Source of the DNA: Burkholderia cepacia ATCC 25416 | GTDB taxonomy: Bacteria; Pseudomonadota; Gammaproteobacteria; Burkholderiales; Burkholderiaceae | Assembly: GCF_001411495.1 (NCBI RefSeq) | Contig: NZ_CP012981.1 | Span: forward strand, 992,001-1,056,000 | Direction: 5' to 3' | Length of the DNA stretch: 64,000 nucleotides | Shown here: positions 1-8,649 of the stretch, piece after piece | How positions within the stretch are numbered: the first letter of the stretch is position 1 | How the letters are laid out: each line of letters begins with the position of its first letter | Program-made: the position numbers and the translations under genes | Notes under the pieces: generated by a model | Database searches by the model: none | What the model was told of the DNA's origin: nothing | The model's input: only the letters and a program-made list of their open reading frames with translations

Positions 1-303
1 CTGCCGCCGTTCGTCTACCAGGCGCTGCTGCGCGCCGAGGGGCGCACGCTCGACGCGGCGCTCGCGTTCCTGCTGCAAGCCGCGGCCGCGTTGCCGGGGC
101 TGCCGGGCGCCGATCGCGTGACCGTCTACGACGCGGTGCCGATGACGATCGTCAAGGTCGCGAACGTCCACCGCGCGCAGTTGCTGCTCGAAAGCGCGTC
201 GCGGGCGGCGCTGCAGCATGCGCTGCGCGCATGGCAGCCGGAGTTGCGCGCGCTGAAGGGCGTGCTGCGGTGGAGCGTCGAGGTCGATCCGCTGGATATC
301 TGA
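1..303 (+). CDS. priA: Primosomal helicase PriA, C-terminal end (5' end outside window)
   Basis: The open frame enters from the left edge and ends at a TGA. Its last 100 residues read as the C-terminal domain of PriA, the 3'-to-5' helicase that restarts collapsed replication forks. The stretch containing VYDAVPMTIVKVANVHRAQL followed by LLLESASR matches the family's conserved tail, in which the 'P..V.....HRAQLL' core is typical. The helicase motifs and zinc-binding cysteines lie upstream of the window and cannot be inspected. Order priA then putA on the same strand fits Burkholderia chromosomes. Identification rests on the tail only. Confidence 0.85.
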   Translation: MPPFVYQALLRAEGRTLDAALAFLLQAAAALPGLPGADRVTVYDAVPMTIVKVANVHRAQLLLESASRAALQHALRAWQPELRALKGVLRWSVEVDPLDI

Positions 304-334
304 GCGGCGCGCCATGCGGCCGTCGTGCCGAGCG

Positions 335-392
335 CCGCACACCGCACACCGCACACCGCACACCGCACACCACGCGCCACGCGCCACGCGCC
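335..392. repeat. Short heptanucleotide tandem repeats between priA and putA
   Basis: Five perfect copies of CCGCACA (335-369) are followed by CC and then three perfect copies of ACGCGCC (372-392). The array starts 31 bases after the priA stop and is non-coding. The rest of the 304-736 gap holds the put operators and no gene that I can support. Slippage during replication is the simplest origin, and copy number may vary between strains. Confidence 0.8.
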
Positions 393-586
393 GCTGCGTC
401 GACGCCCGGGCCGTCGGGCAGCCCCGAACCGTCTTTTGCGGCACGGCCACCCCCGGCCATCCCCTCCGCCGCCACCCCAGTGCAACCCGTTTTCGTCCGC
501 CGCCACGCGCGGGGAAGGTTGCGCACGCATGCCAAACCGGCCTGCTCAGGGAAAACACCGATCCCCCGACCACGGGCAACTCCTAG

Positions 587-657
587 GTTGCAACCTCATA
601 AGTGGCTGATTATATTGACTAACCCAAGGGTGCAACCCAGCTCGCAATTTGGTTGCA
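587..657 (+). promoter_or_regulatory. Cluster of PutA operator-like GTTGCA sites upstream of putA
   Basis: Three sites match the GTTGCA core that PutA ribbon-helix-helix domains recognise in enterobacteria. A palindromic GTTGCAAC lies at 587-594, TGCAAC (the reverse strand) at 631-636 and GTTGCA at 652-657. A further TGCAAC occurs at 481-486. The AT-richer stretch between the first two sites (596-625) could hold the promoter. PutA encoded just downstream has an N-terminal ribbon-helix-helix domain, so autorepression in the absence of proline is the natural reading. Binding itself is inferred from motif spacing and family knowledge. Confidence 0.7.
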
Positions 658-736
658 CCTTTTTATTGCGTGCCGTAGGATTTCGCGCATCCTCTCACAC
701 CACATTGCCGGGCTCGCACCGGCGCACGAACCCACC

Positions 737-3700
737 ATGGCAAGCACGACTCTCGGCGTCAAGGTCGACGACCTTCTCCGCTCGCGCCTCAAGGACGCAG
801 CCGCGCGTCTCGAGCGCACTCCCCACTGGCTGATCAAGCAGGCGATCTTCGCTTATCTCGAGCGGATCGAGCACGGCCAGTTGCCGCCCGAGCTGTCGGG
901 CCACAGCGGCGTCACGGAGCTCGCCGACGGCCAGGCCGCGGACGGCGACGACGACAACTCGCCGCACCCGTTCCTCGAATTCGCGCAGAACGTGCAGCCG
1001 CAATCGGTGCTGCGCGCGGCGATCACGGCCGCGTACCGCCGCCCCGAGCCGGAATGCGTGCCGTTCCTGCTCGGCCAGGCGCGCCTGCCCGCGAACCTGC
1101 AGGCGGACGTGCAGGCGCTCGCGACGAAGCTCGTCGAGGCGCTGCGCGAGAAGAGCTCGGGCGGCGGCGTCGAAGGGCTGATCCACGAATTCTCGCTGTC
1201 GAGCCAGGAAGGCGTCGCGCTGATGTGCCTCGCCGAGGCGCTGCTGCGCATTCCCGATCGCGCGACGCGCGATGCGCTGATCCGCGACAAGATCAGCAAG
1301 GGCGACTGGCGCTCGCACGTCGGCCACGCGCCGTCGCTGTTCGTGAACGCGGCGACCTGGGGGCTGATGATCACCGGCAAGCTCGTGACGACCAACAGCG
1401 AAGCGGGGCTGTCGTCGGCGCTCACGCGCCTGATCGGCCGCGGCGGCGAGCCGCTGATCCGCAAGGGCGTCGACATGGCGATGCGCCTGATGGGCGAGCA
1501 GTTCGTCACCGGCGAGACGATTTCCGAAGCGCTGGCCAACAGCCGCAAGTACGAAGCACGCGGCTTCCGCTACTCGTACGACATGCTCGGCGAAGCGGCG
1601 ACGACCGAAGAGGACGCGCAGCGCTACTACGCGTCGTACGAACAGGCGATCCACGCGATCGGCAAGGCGGCCGGCGGCCGCGGCATTTACGAAGGCCCGG
1701 GCATTTCGATCAAGCTGTCGGCGCTGCACGCACGCTACTCGCGTTCGCAGCAGGACCGCACGATGAGCGAGCTGCTGCCGCGCGTGCGCGCGCTCGCGCT
1801 GCTCGCCCGCCGCTACGACATCGGCCTGAACATCGACGCGGAAGAAGCCGACCGCCTCGAACTGTCGCTCGACCTGCTCGAGGCGCTGTGCTTCGATCCG
1901 GATCTCGCGGGCTGGAACGGCATCGGCTTCGTGGTGCAGGGCTACCAGAAGCGCTGCCCGTTCGTGATCGACTACCTGATCGATCTCGCGCGCCGCAGCC
2001 GTCACCGCCTGATGATCCGTCTGGTCAAGGGCGCGTACTGGGATACCGAGATCAAGCGTGCGCAGGTCGACGGCCTCGAAGGCTATCCGGTCTATACGCG
2101 CAAGATCTACACGGACGTGTCGTACCTCGCGTGCGCGAAGAAGCTGCTCGCCGCCCCCGACGCCGTCTATCCGCAGTTCGCGACGCACAACGCGTACACG
2201 CTCGCCGCGATCTACCAGCTCGCGGGCCAGAACTACTACCCGGGCCAGTACGAATTCCAGTGCCTGCACGGGATGGGCGAGCCGCTGTACGAGGAAGTCA
2301 CCGGCCGCGACAAGCTGAACCGGCCGTGCCGCGTGTACGCGCCGGTCGGCACGCACGAGACGCTGCTCGCGTACCTGGTGCGCCGCCTGCTGGAAAACGG
2401 CGCGAACACGTCGTTCGTGAACCGCATCGCGGACAAGACCGTGTCGGTGAAGGAACTGGTCGCCGATCCGGTCGACGAAGCGTCGAAGGTCGTGCCGCTC
2501 GGCGCGCCGCACGCGAAGATCCCGCTGCCGCGCAACCTGTACGGCGACGAGCGTCCCAACTCGATGGGCCTCGACCTGTCGAACGAACACCGCCTCGCGT
2601 CGCTGTCGTCCGCGCTGCTCGCGAGCGCGCACTTCCCGTGGCGCGCGGCGCCGATGCTCGCCGACGACGCGCTCGCCGACGCGCCGGCCCGCGACGTGCG
2701 CAACCCGGCCGACCAGCGCGACACGGTCGGCACCGTCAGCGAAGCGACGGCCGAACACGTGAGCGCGGCACTCGCGCACGCGGTGGCCGCCGCGCCGATC
2801 TGGCAGGCGACGCCGGTCGACGCACGCGCCGATTGCCTGGTGCGCGCGGCCGACCTGCTCGAAGCGCAGATGCATACGCTGATGGGCCTGATCGTGCGCG
2901 AAGCCGGCAAGTCGCTGCCGAACGCGATCGCCGAGATCCGCGAAGCGGTCGACTTCCTGCGCTACTACGCCGCGCAGATCCGCGACGAATTCTCGAACGA
3001 CACGCACCGCCCGCTCGGTCCCGTGGTCTGCATCAGCCCGTGGAACTTCCCGCTCGCGATCTTCATGGGCCAGGTGGCCGCCGCGCTCGCGGCCGGCAAC
3101 ACGGTGCTCGCGAAGCCGGCCGAACAGACGCCGCTGATCGCCGCCCAGGCCGTGCGCCTGCTGCGCGAGGCCGGCGTGCCGGCCGGCGCGGTGCAGCTGC
3201 TGCCGGGCGACGGCGAGACCGTCGGTGCGGCGCTGGTCGCCGATCCGCGCACGCGTGCGGTGATGTTCACCGGTTCGACCGAAGTCGCGCGCCTGATCAA
3301 CAAGACGCTGTCGGCGCGCCTCGACCCGGACGGCAAGCCGATCCCGCTGATCGCGGAAACGGGCGGCCAGAACGCGATGATCGTCGACTCGTCGGCGCTC
3401 GCGGAACAGGTGGTCGCGGACGTGATGCAGTCGTCGTTCGACTCGGCCGGTCAACGGTGTTCGGCGCTGCGCGTTCTGTGTCTGCAGGACGATGTCGCGG
3501 ACCGCACGCTGACGATGCTGAAGGGCGCGATGCACGAGCTGGCGCTCGGCAACCCCGACCGGCTGTCGACGGACGTCGGCCCGGTGATCGACGGTGAAGC
3601 GAAGCAGACGATCGACACGCACGTCGCGGCGATGAAGGAGAAGGGGCACGCGGTCACGCAGCTGCCGGCGCCGGAAGCCTGCGCGCACGGCACGTTCGTG

Positions 3701-4669
3701 CCGCCGACGCTGATCGAGATCGGCAGCATCGACGAGCTGAAGCGCGAAGTGTTCGGCCCCGTGCTGCACGTGGTGCGCTACCGCCGCAGCCAGCTCGACA
3801 AGCTGCTGGAGCAGATCCGCGCGACCGGCTACGGCCTGACGCTCGGCATCCACACGCGGATCGACGAGACGATCGCGCACGTGATCTCGAATGCGCACGT
3901 CGGCAACATCTACGTGAACCGCAACGTGATCGGCGCGGTGGTCGGCGTGCAGCCGTTCGGCGGCGAAGGGCTGTCGGGCACGGGCCCGAAGGCCGGCGGC
4001 GCGCTGTACCTGCAGCGCCTGCTCGCGACGCGTCCGTCGGGCCTGCCGCGTTCGCTCGCGCAGACGCTGATCGCGGACGGCGCGGTCGAAGGCGATGCGC
4101 GCGGCAACCCGGCGGCAGCGCTCACGACGCTGCGCGACTGGCTGATCGAGCAGCGCGAGCCGGCACTGGCCGCGCGTTGCGACGGCTACCTGGCGCAGGT
4201 GCCGGCCGGTGCGACCGCCGTGCTGACCGGCCCGACGGGCGAGCGAAACACGTATACACTCGGCCCGCGCGGCACGGTGCTGTGTGTCGCGGCGACGCCG
4301 GGCGGCGCGCGCGCGCAGTTCGCGGCAGTGCTGGCGACCGGCAACCGCGCGCTGTTCGCGGGCGCGGCCGGCGAGGCGCTGGTCGCCGCGCTGCCGGCGT
4401 CGCTGAAGGCGCATGCGACCGTGCGCAAGCAGGCCGATACGCCGTTCGACGCGGTGCTGTTCGAAGGCGACAGCGACGAACTGCAGACGCTCGTGAAGGA
4501 CGTCGCGCAGCGGCCGGGCCCGATCGTGTCGGTGCAGGGCGTGTCGGTGGGCGCGTTCGAGAACGGCGATGCGGAAGATTACGCGCTGGAACGGCTGTTG
4601 ACGGAGCGCTCGGTGAGCGTGAACACGGCCGCGGCGGGCGGCAATGCGAATTTGATGACGATCGGCTGA
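737..4669 (+). CDS. putA: Trifunctional proline utilization protein PutA (repressor, proline dehydrogenase, P5C dehydrogenase)
   Basis: PutA oxidises proline to glutamate at the membrane periphery using FAD and NAD, and represses its own gene when proline is absent. The 1310-residue product has a ribbon-helix-helix DNA-binding domain at residues 1-47 (VKVDDLLRSRLKDAA). The FAD-dependent proline dehydrogenase barrel spans about 190-480, including RLVKGAYWDTEIKRAQ and THNAYT. An aldehyde dehydrogenase domain spans about 640-1100 with catalytic Glu874 (AETGGQN) and Cys908 (GQRCSA), followed by the conserved C-terminal region ending NTAAAGGNANLMTIG. The ATG at 737 is chosen because the DNA-binding domain begins there; an in-frame TTG at 653 would add 28 unlikely residues. 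Length matches the long trifunctional class. Confidence 0.97.
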   Translation: MASTTLGVKVDDLLRSRLKDAAARLERTPHWLIKQAIFAYLERIEHGQLPPELSGHSGVTELADGQAADGDDDNSPHPFLEFAQNVQPQSVLRAAITAAYRRPEPECVPFLLGQARLPANLQADVQALATKLVEALREKSSGGGVEGLIHEFSLSSQEGVALMCLAEALLRIPDRATRDALIRDKISKGDWRSHVGHAPSLFVNAATWGLMITGKLVTTNSEAGLSSALTRLIGRGGEPLIRKGVDMAMRLMGEQFVTGETISEALANSRKYEARGFRYSYDMLGEAATTEEDAQRYYASYEQAIHAIGKAAGGRGIYEGPGISIKLSALHARYSRSQQDRTMSELLPRVRALALLARRYDIGLNIDAEEADRLELSLDLLEALCFDPDLAGWNGIGFVVQGYQKRCPFVIDYLIDLARRSRHRLMIRLVKGAYWDTEIKRAQVDGLEGYPVYTRKIYTDVSYLACAKKLLAAPDAVYPQFATHNAYTLAAIYQLAGQNYYPGQYEFQCLHGMGEPLYEEVTGRDKLNRPCRVYAPVGTHETLLAYLVRRLLENGANTSFVNRIADKTVSVKELVADPVDEASKVVPLGAPHAKIPLPRNLYGDERPNSMGLDLSNEHRLASLSSALLASAHFPWRAAPMLADDALADAPARDVRNPADQRDTVGTVSEATAEHVSAALAHAVAAAPIWQATPVDARADCLVRAADLLEAQMHTLMGLIVREAGKSLPNAIAEIREAVDFLRYYAAQIRDEFSNDTHRPLGPVVCISPWNFPLAIFMGQVAAALAAGNTVLAKPAEQTPLIAAQAVRLLREAGVPAGAVQLLPGDGETVGAALVADPRTRAVMFTGSTEVARLINKTLSARLDPDGKPIPLIAETGGQNAMIVDSSALAEQVVADVMQSSFDSAGQRCSALRVLCLQDDVADRTLTMLKGAMHELALGNPDRLSTDVGPVIDGEAKQTIDTHVAAMKEKGHAVTQLPAPEACAHGTFVPPTLIEIGSIDELKREVFGPVLHVVRYRRSQLDKLLEQIRATGYGLTLGIHTRIDETIAHVISNAHVGNIYVNRNVIGAVVGVQPFGGEGLSGTGPKAGGALYLQRLLATRPSGLPRSLAQTLIADGAVEGDARGNPAAALTTLRDWLIEQREPALAARCDGYLAQVPAGATAVLTGPTGERNTYTLGPRGTVLCVAATPGGARAQFAAVLATGNRALFAGAAGEALVAALPASLKAHATVRKQADTPFDAVLFEGDSDELQTLVKDVAQRPGPIVSVQGVSVGAFENGDAEDYALERLLTERSVSVNTAAAGGNANLMTIG

Positions 4670-4753
4670 TCATCCTTGCCGTTCGGATCAAACAAAGGAA
4701 GCGGCTAGGCGATCCCGAAGCCGCTCCATTTACCCTGGTACCAAGGAGATGCT

Positions 4754-5893
4754 ATGCAACACACGATGAAAAAGGTGGCAGGCGCGACGTTCGTCGCGGT
4801 CATGTCGCTGGCGGGGACGGCCCATGCGGATGACGTGAAGATCGGTTACGCAGGGCCGATGACGGGCGCGCAGGCGCACTACGGCAAGGATATGCAGAAC
4901 GGGATCGTGCTCGCGATCGAGGATTTCAACGCGACGAGCCCGAAGATCGGCGGCAAGCCGGTGAAGTTCGCACTCGACACGCAGGACGACCAGGCTGACC
5001 CGCGCACCGGCACGACGGTCGCGCAGAAGCTCGTCGACGACGGCATCAAGGGCATGCTCGGCCACTTCAACTCGGGCACGACGATTCCGGCCTCGCGCAT
5101 CTACGCGAACGCGGGCATTCCGCAGATCGCGATGGCGACCGCACCGGAATACACGCAGCAAGGTTACAAGACGACCTTCCGCATGATGACGTCCGACACG
5201 CAGCAGGGCTCGGTGGCCGGCACGTTCGCGTCGAAGGATCTCGGCATGAAGAAGATCGCGATCGTCGACGACCGCACGGCCTACGGCCAGGGTCTCGCCG
5301 ACCAGTTCGAGAAGGCCGCGAAGGCCGGCGGCGCGACGATCGTCGACCGTGAATTCACGAACGACAAGGCGGTGGACTTCAAGGCGATCCTGACCAAGCT
5401 GAAGGCGGCGAAGCCGGATCTCGTCTACTACGGCGGCGCGGATTCGCAGGCTGCACCGATGGTCAAGCAGATGAAGACGCTCGGCATCACCGCCCCGCTG
5501 ATGAGCGGCGAAATGGTGAAGACGCCGACGTTCCTGAAGATCGCGGGCAACGCGGCCGACGGCACGATCGCCTCGCTGGCAGGCCTGCCGCTCGAAGAGA
5601 TGCCGGGCGGCAAGACGTACGCCGACAAGTACAAGAAGCGCTTCGGCGAAGACGTGCAGACCTACTCGCCGTATGCGTACGACGGCGCGATGGCGCTGTT
5701 CAACGCGATGAAGAAGGCCGACTCGACCGATCCGGCGAAGTATCTGCCGGTGCTCGCGAAGACCGACATGGCCGGCGTGACGTCGACGCACGTCGCGTAT
5801 GACGCGAAGGGCGACCTGAAGAACGGCGGCATCACGATGTACAAGGTCGAGAAGGGCGAGTGGAAGCCGCTGAAGAGCATCGGCGGCAAGTAA
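4754..5893 (+). CDS. Periplasmic branched-chain amino-acid binding protein (LivJ/LivK family)
   Basis: This is a type I periplasmic binding protein of the LIV family, 379 residues, which would hand an amino acid or amide to an ABC transporter. Residues 1-25 form a Sec signal peptide (MKKVAG... ending TAHA), and the mature protein starts DDVKIGYAGPMTG, the usual first strand. AAGGAG lies 9 bases before the ATG. No permease or ATPase genes follow, so it relies on components encoded elsewhere. It lies 84 bases downstream of putA and could be partly co-transcribed, though it has its own strong ribosome site. A hairpin terminator follows. The ligand cannot be told from sequence; leucine/isoleucine/valine is the family default. 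Confidence 0.9.
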   Translation: MQHTMKKVAGATFVAVMSLAGTAHADDVKIGYAGPMTGAQAHYGKDMQNGIVLAIEDFNATSPKIGGKPVKFALDTQDDQADPRTGTTVAQKLVDDGIKGMLGHFNSGTTIPASRIYANAGIPQIAMATAPEYTQQGYKTTFRMMTSDTQQGSVAGTFASKDLGMKKIAIVDDRTAYGQGLADQFEKAAKAGGATIVDREFTNDKAVDFKAILTKLKAAKPDLVYYGGADSQAAPMVKQMKTLGITAPLMSGEMVKTPTFLKIAGNAADGTIASLAGLPLEEMPGGKTYADKYKKRFGEDVQTYSPYAYDGAMALFNAMKKADSTDPAKYLPVLAKTDMAGVTSTHVAYDAKGDLKNGGITMYKVEKGEWKPLKSIGGK

Positions 5894-5950
5894 GCAGCCC
5901 GTGACGTGACGAACGGGCGGCGGCGCACGTCGCCGCCCCGCCGGTCATGC

Positions 5951-5990
5951 GAAAAAGCCACCTGGCCGTCGGGCCGGGTGGCTTTTTCTT
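5951..5990. terminator. Bidirectional rho-independent terminator
   Basis: AAAAAGCCACCTGGCC pairs with GGCCGGGTGGCTTTTT around a four-base loop, giving a long stem with A and T runs on both sides. It ends the binding-protein gene from the left. It could also stop minus-strand transcripts coming from the PAAR cassette on the right. Confidence 0.9.
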
Positions 5991-6099
5991 TGGTGGGACA
6001 CACCCGACAGGGGCATAGGGATGTTGCAGGTAGTGGTGCAGCAGGATCGCCGCATGTGTACGTCGATACCGCATCGCCCCGATCGGCGGCAGTATGACG

Positions 6100-6510
6100 T
6101 TACTTGCCGTCGCAGCACTTGTTAGGGCAATCGGGCAGGAAGGAAATTTCCACGCGTCGCCCATTGTCCACGTCGCCATGCGAATAGACGCGGGCGCTCT
6201 TCTTGATCGTTCCGCGTAAAAAGCCGAGTTGCTTCAACAGCGCATACGCGGTTTGCAATCTTGATTGCGCAAGGGCCAGTGCTCCCGGTTCACTTTCCTC
6301 GGCATGGCCGCTGATCAGGGTTGTCTCTTTGGTCAGGTGATTCGCGTAATTGAGCTTTTGGTCGGCTGTCCATTTTGCAATGCGGACGATCTCTGCGTTC
6401 GAAAGGTGCGAGCTATCTCTCGAAAAGTAGATGTCGAAGTTCTCGCTGGCGATGCAAGCAAATACCGGATTGGAGACGAGAAGGCTTAGGGCAAGAATAA
6501 ATTTAAGCAT
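6100..6510 (-). CDS. Small exported OmpA-like protein, candidate immunity or accessory factor of the PAAR-peptidase cassette
   Basis: A 136-residue protein with a signal peptide (MLKFILALSLLVSNPVFA) followed by Cys, so it may be a lipoprotein, although Phe at -2 is unusual in a lipobox. The mature part resembles a shortened OmpA C-terminal domain: FDIYFSRDSSHLSNAEI, then SGHAEE, then the closing NGRRVEISF. It ends with a Cys-rich tail (DCPNKCCDGK). The start at 6510 is chosen because it opens the signal peptide and overlaps the preceding peptidase gene by 8 bases, which suggests translational coupling. As the last gene of a toxin-type cassette, a periplasmic immunity role is plausible. Peptidoglycan binding is the alternative. 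GC is clearly below that of flanking core genes. Confidence 0.7.
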   Translation of the reverse strand: MLKFILALSLLVSNPVFACIASENFDIYFSRDSSHLSNAEIVRIAKWTADQKLNYANHLTKETTLISGHAEESEPGALALAQSRLQTAYALLKQLGFLRGTIKKSARVYSHGDVDNGRRVEISFLPDCPNKCCDGK

Positions 6511-7171
6511 TGTAAATGACGTATCCAGCAATGCTGTCGGCATTGTTGATTGCTTGATTCGGGTTTTCGGCTCCAAACGTCAAACACTCCTCCATGAAAT
6601 ATTTGTGATCCCGGGTTCCCATTGTGTCGTCAAAATGACTCACCTCATGAATCAGGGTGGAAACGACGGAATCTTTTTCCCATGAGAAGTCTCGCATTGT
6701 ACAAAAATCGGGGTGTATTGCGATCGTATGAGTTACGGTATCCGGCGAACACACTGATGCCGCGACTCCCGATTTGTTCGAATTTGGAACGCATCCAATA
6801 TGTTTGAATCGCTCGCTGTCCCATCGCGTGAAATTGTATCCGGTGAGTGCCTTTAGTACGCGGACGATTGCAGTCAGGCCTGTTAATAGCGTTATGCGGG
6901 TGCGTTCATCAGTCCTGCCGAACCACTGTAATACGCGTGCCTTATCAGTGTTGGACCAGCGCTGCAGATCCTTGATTCTTTTCTCGACGAGAGAAACGGC
7001 TCGATCGCGTTTACTCAATACCATTTCCCGGAATTCCTTGTTTGTCATGTTGTGACATATTTTTTCGGTATTGATCGTTACTTCCACCATCGACCCAGGA
7101 TTGGTATTGGTGACTGCGCCTGAGTGTACGAGGAACCATTCTCCGTCATCATTCACGTCAAAATTTTTCAT
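6503..7171 (-). CDS. M35-like (aspzincin) zinc metallopeptidase, putative type VI secretion effector
   Basis: The 222-residue protein carries the aspzincin signature: HEVSH at 175-179 (zinc ligands His175 and His179, base Glu176) and GTRDHKY at 185-191, with Asp188 as third ligand. This GTxD motif defines M35/lysine-specific metallo-endopeptidases. There is no signal peptide, so export needs a carrier. The gene starts 4 bases after a PAAR gene, consistent with loading on a type VI secretion spike. An exported small protein follows with an 8-base overlap, suggesting that the peptidase acts in the periplasm of target cells. The N-terminal 110 residues are mostly helical and unassigned. The nucleotide composition is AT-rich compared with the core, indicating acquisition. 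Substrate unknown. Confidence 0.8.
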   Translation of the reverse strand: MKNFDVNDDGEWFLVHSGAVTNTNPGSMVEVTINTEKICHNMTNKEFREMVLSKRDRAVSLVEKRIKDLQRWSNTDKARVLQWFGRTDERTRITLLTGLTAIVRVLKALTGYNFTRWDSERFKHIGCVPNSNKSGVAASVCSPDTVTHTIAIHPDFCTMRDFSWEKDSVVSTLIHEVSHFDDTMGTRDHKYFMEECLTFGAENPNQAINNADSIAGYVIYNA

Positions 7172-7175
7172 TGCT

Positions 7176-7721
7176 TCAATGTTCCGTCGTATAGATTTTC
7201 AGAGTTGCCGAGGCGTCGGTGGCGATTCGATGTGTTTGCCCGGCCGTGTCCGTGGTGCCCGTGAAAATCTGCCCAGCGTCCGTAACGATTCGATAGCGAA
7301 TGTTCGCGAGCGGGCGGCAGGAGTCATCGAGCAAGGTGAATTGCTCGTCGTGTACGACAGCCGACCGAGCAAATGACCGATCGGCTGCATCAGGTTGGCG
7401 CCCATTCAGCGTCGCAGTCTCTTCCGCAGTAAAAATCATCCGCATGCCGCGCTCAGCGTAGAAGATCGGCGGTGGGTTGCAGCCGCAGACATTGATATCC
7501 CCGCTCAATGCCCACTGCTTGCCGTTCGGACCGGTACCTGGCCAGCGCGGACCTTGCGGTGCGATGTGTCCTTCACGCTTGCAGGCAGAACAGTAGGTCT
7601 TCATATCCAGCGTGGCGATATGAACCCTCGGCGGCGGATTGGAACAGGTCACGGTGTCGAGGCCTTCGACAATCACCGCTTCCCCGGCGCGGTCGCCTTT
7701 GGCAAGAAAGTAGCGGATCAT
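7176..7721 (-). CDS. PAAR-domain spike protein with C-terminal transthyretin-like extension
   Basis: The product (181 residues from the ATG at 7721) begins with a PAAR-type fold: RYFLAKGDRAGEAVIVEG, a CSAC pair and the later CGCNPPP. PAAR proteins sharpen the VgrG spike of type VI secretion systems. After about residue 120 comes a compact beta-rich extension, FTLLDDSCRPLANIRYRI followed by GTTDTAGQTHRIAT. This pattern is seen in transthyretin-like domains that link PAAR or VgrG proteins to effectors. A GAGG ribosome site precedes this ATG, and an upstream in-frame ATG is rejected because it would run into the previous gene. The neighbours are a second PAAR-type gene 10 bases upstream and the metallopeptidase 4 bases downstream. 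Confidence 0.8.
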   Translation of the reverse strand: MIRYFLAKGDRAGEAVIVEGLDTVTCSNPPPRVHIATLDMKTYCSACKREGHIAPQGPRWPGTGPNGKQWALSGDINVCGCNPPPIFYAERGMRMIFTAEETATLNGRQPDAADRSFARSAVVHDEQFTLLDDSCRPLANIRYRIVTDAGQIFTGTTDTAGQTHRIATDASATLKIYTTEH

Positions 7722-7731
7722 GGACGCTACC

Positions 7732-8391
7732 TCAGCGGGGCATGGACGAGCGGGTGACGACGCTAAATACAACGGATGACGCTACGCCTCGTCGTTCGGG
7801 ACTATCGGTGATCGTGTCGCCGTTATCGAGTTCGCTGCCAACGAATGCGAGCGGTGGGAAGTCGGGCCTGTCGGCCAAACCCAGACCGCTCGTCACGCGC
7901 GCGGTTGAACCGTCCGGGTAGTGGATCAGGTCGCCCACCGTGGCAGCCTTGCCCAAGTGCGGCGCTACTTCCCATGTGCCGGACGGCTCGCGCAATGCAC
8001 CGCCGCGCGCGGTTGTCGCGCCACATACCGCCAATCTGTAGGCGGGCGGCGCGGGCGGCGGCACATAGGTCGGATCGAACAGGCCCGCAGCGCTTTGCCC
8101 ATCCCGCACGTGAATGCCCCATGAGGTGCGCAGTGTTTCGGTAATGCGGTCACCGTTGCTCAACCGGCTGCCGACCAACGCGAACGGCTTGCCTCCGCTA
8201 TGGTTGTTTCCCGCGCCGTCGATAATCGCAGCCTCGCTGCCGTCGTCATAGGTCACTACGTCGCCGACGCAGGCGACTTCTAATCCAGCCAGGGTCAGGC
8301 CGCTGGTTGCGGTGGTGACGCGTCCACCGCGTTCCGTGAGTGCACCAACGGTGGCGAAAAGATGGGTCGGTGCTTTGAGTTCGTCTTTCAT
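7732..8391 (-). CDS. Tandem PAAR-like repeat protein, type VI secretion associated
   Basis: A 219-residue protein built of two copies of one module. Copy 1 (about 10-90) has VGDVVTYDDGSEAAI then ALVGSRLSNGDRITET. Copy 2 (about 115-205) has VGDLIHYPDGSTARV then AFVGSELDNGDTITDS. These 'GD..xYpDGs..' and 'vGS.L.NGD.I' motifs are typical of PAAR-like proteins in Burkholderia type VI loci. A Pro-rich linker (VPPPAPPA) separates them. It is the first gene of the four-gene minus-strand cassette; GGGAAG precedes the ATG. GC is near the core level, unlike the peptidase and OmpA-like genes. The role is probably spike tip or cargo adaptor; direct toxicity cannot be excluded. Confidence 0.75.
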   Translation of the reverse strand: MKDELKAPTHLFATVGALTERGGRVTTATSGLTLAGLEVACVGDVVTYDDGSEAAIIDGAGNNHSGGKPFALVGSRLSNGDRITETLRTSWGIHVRDGQSAAGLFDPTYVPPPAPPAYRLAVCGATTARGGALREPSGTWEVAPHLGKAATVGDLIHYPDGSTARVTSGLGLADRPDFPPLAFVGSELDNGDTITDSPERRGVASSVVFSVVTRSSMPR

Positions 8392-8649
8392 CCGGCTTCC
8401 CTGTCTCAGTAAATGGAATGGCTGCCTAGAGACGCTATTCCAGATAGGAAACGTAGATCAATCTGACGAATATGATTCAGGGCTGCTAATTTCTATTACT
8501 TGTTCAGTTCTGCCTTTTGCATTGACCGCGCGTGCGCGAATGTGTTGACCAGGTGATGCGGATAAGGAGTGATGCCGTATCTTGCTTTGCGGTTCGCAAG
8601 GGGAATATGAGTGCGTGAGTTGTAAGTGCGCTTGCGCAATCGTGGATGC

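Noticed and set aside
335..392. Possible CRISPR array
   Set aside because: Units are seven bases with no spacers, so this is simple tandem repetition. No other CRISPR-like array was seen in the window.
695..4414. Minus-strand open frame of 1239 residues inside putA
   Set aside because: Antisense shadow; Arg/Glu/Ala-rich and featureless, while putA on the plus strand has all its motifs.
8392..8649. Possible vgrG or tail-gene remnant upstream of the PAAR cassette
   Set aside because: No VgrG-like residues could be read in any frame; the stretch is AT-rich and probably holds only the cassette promoter.
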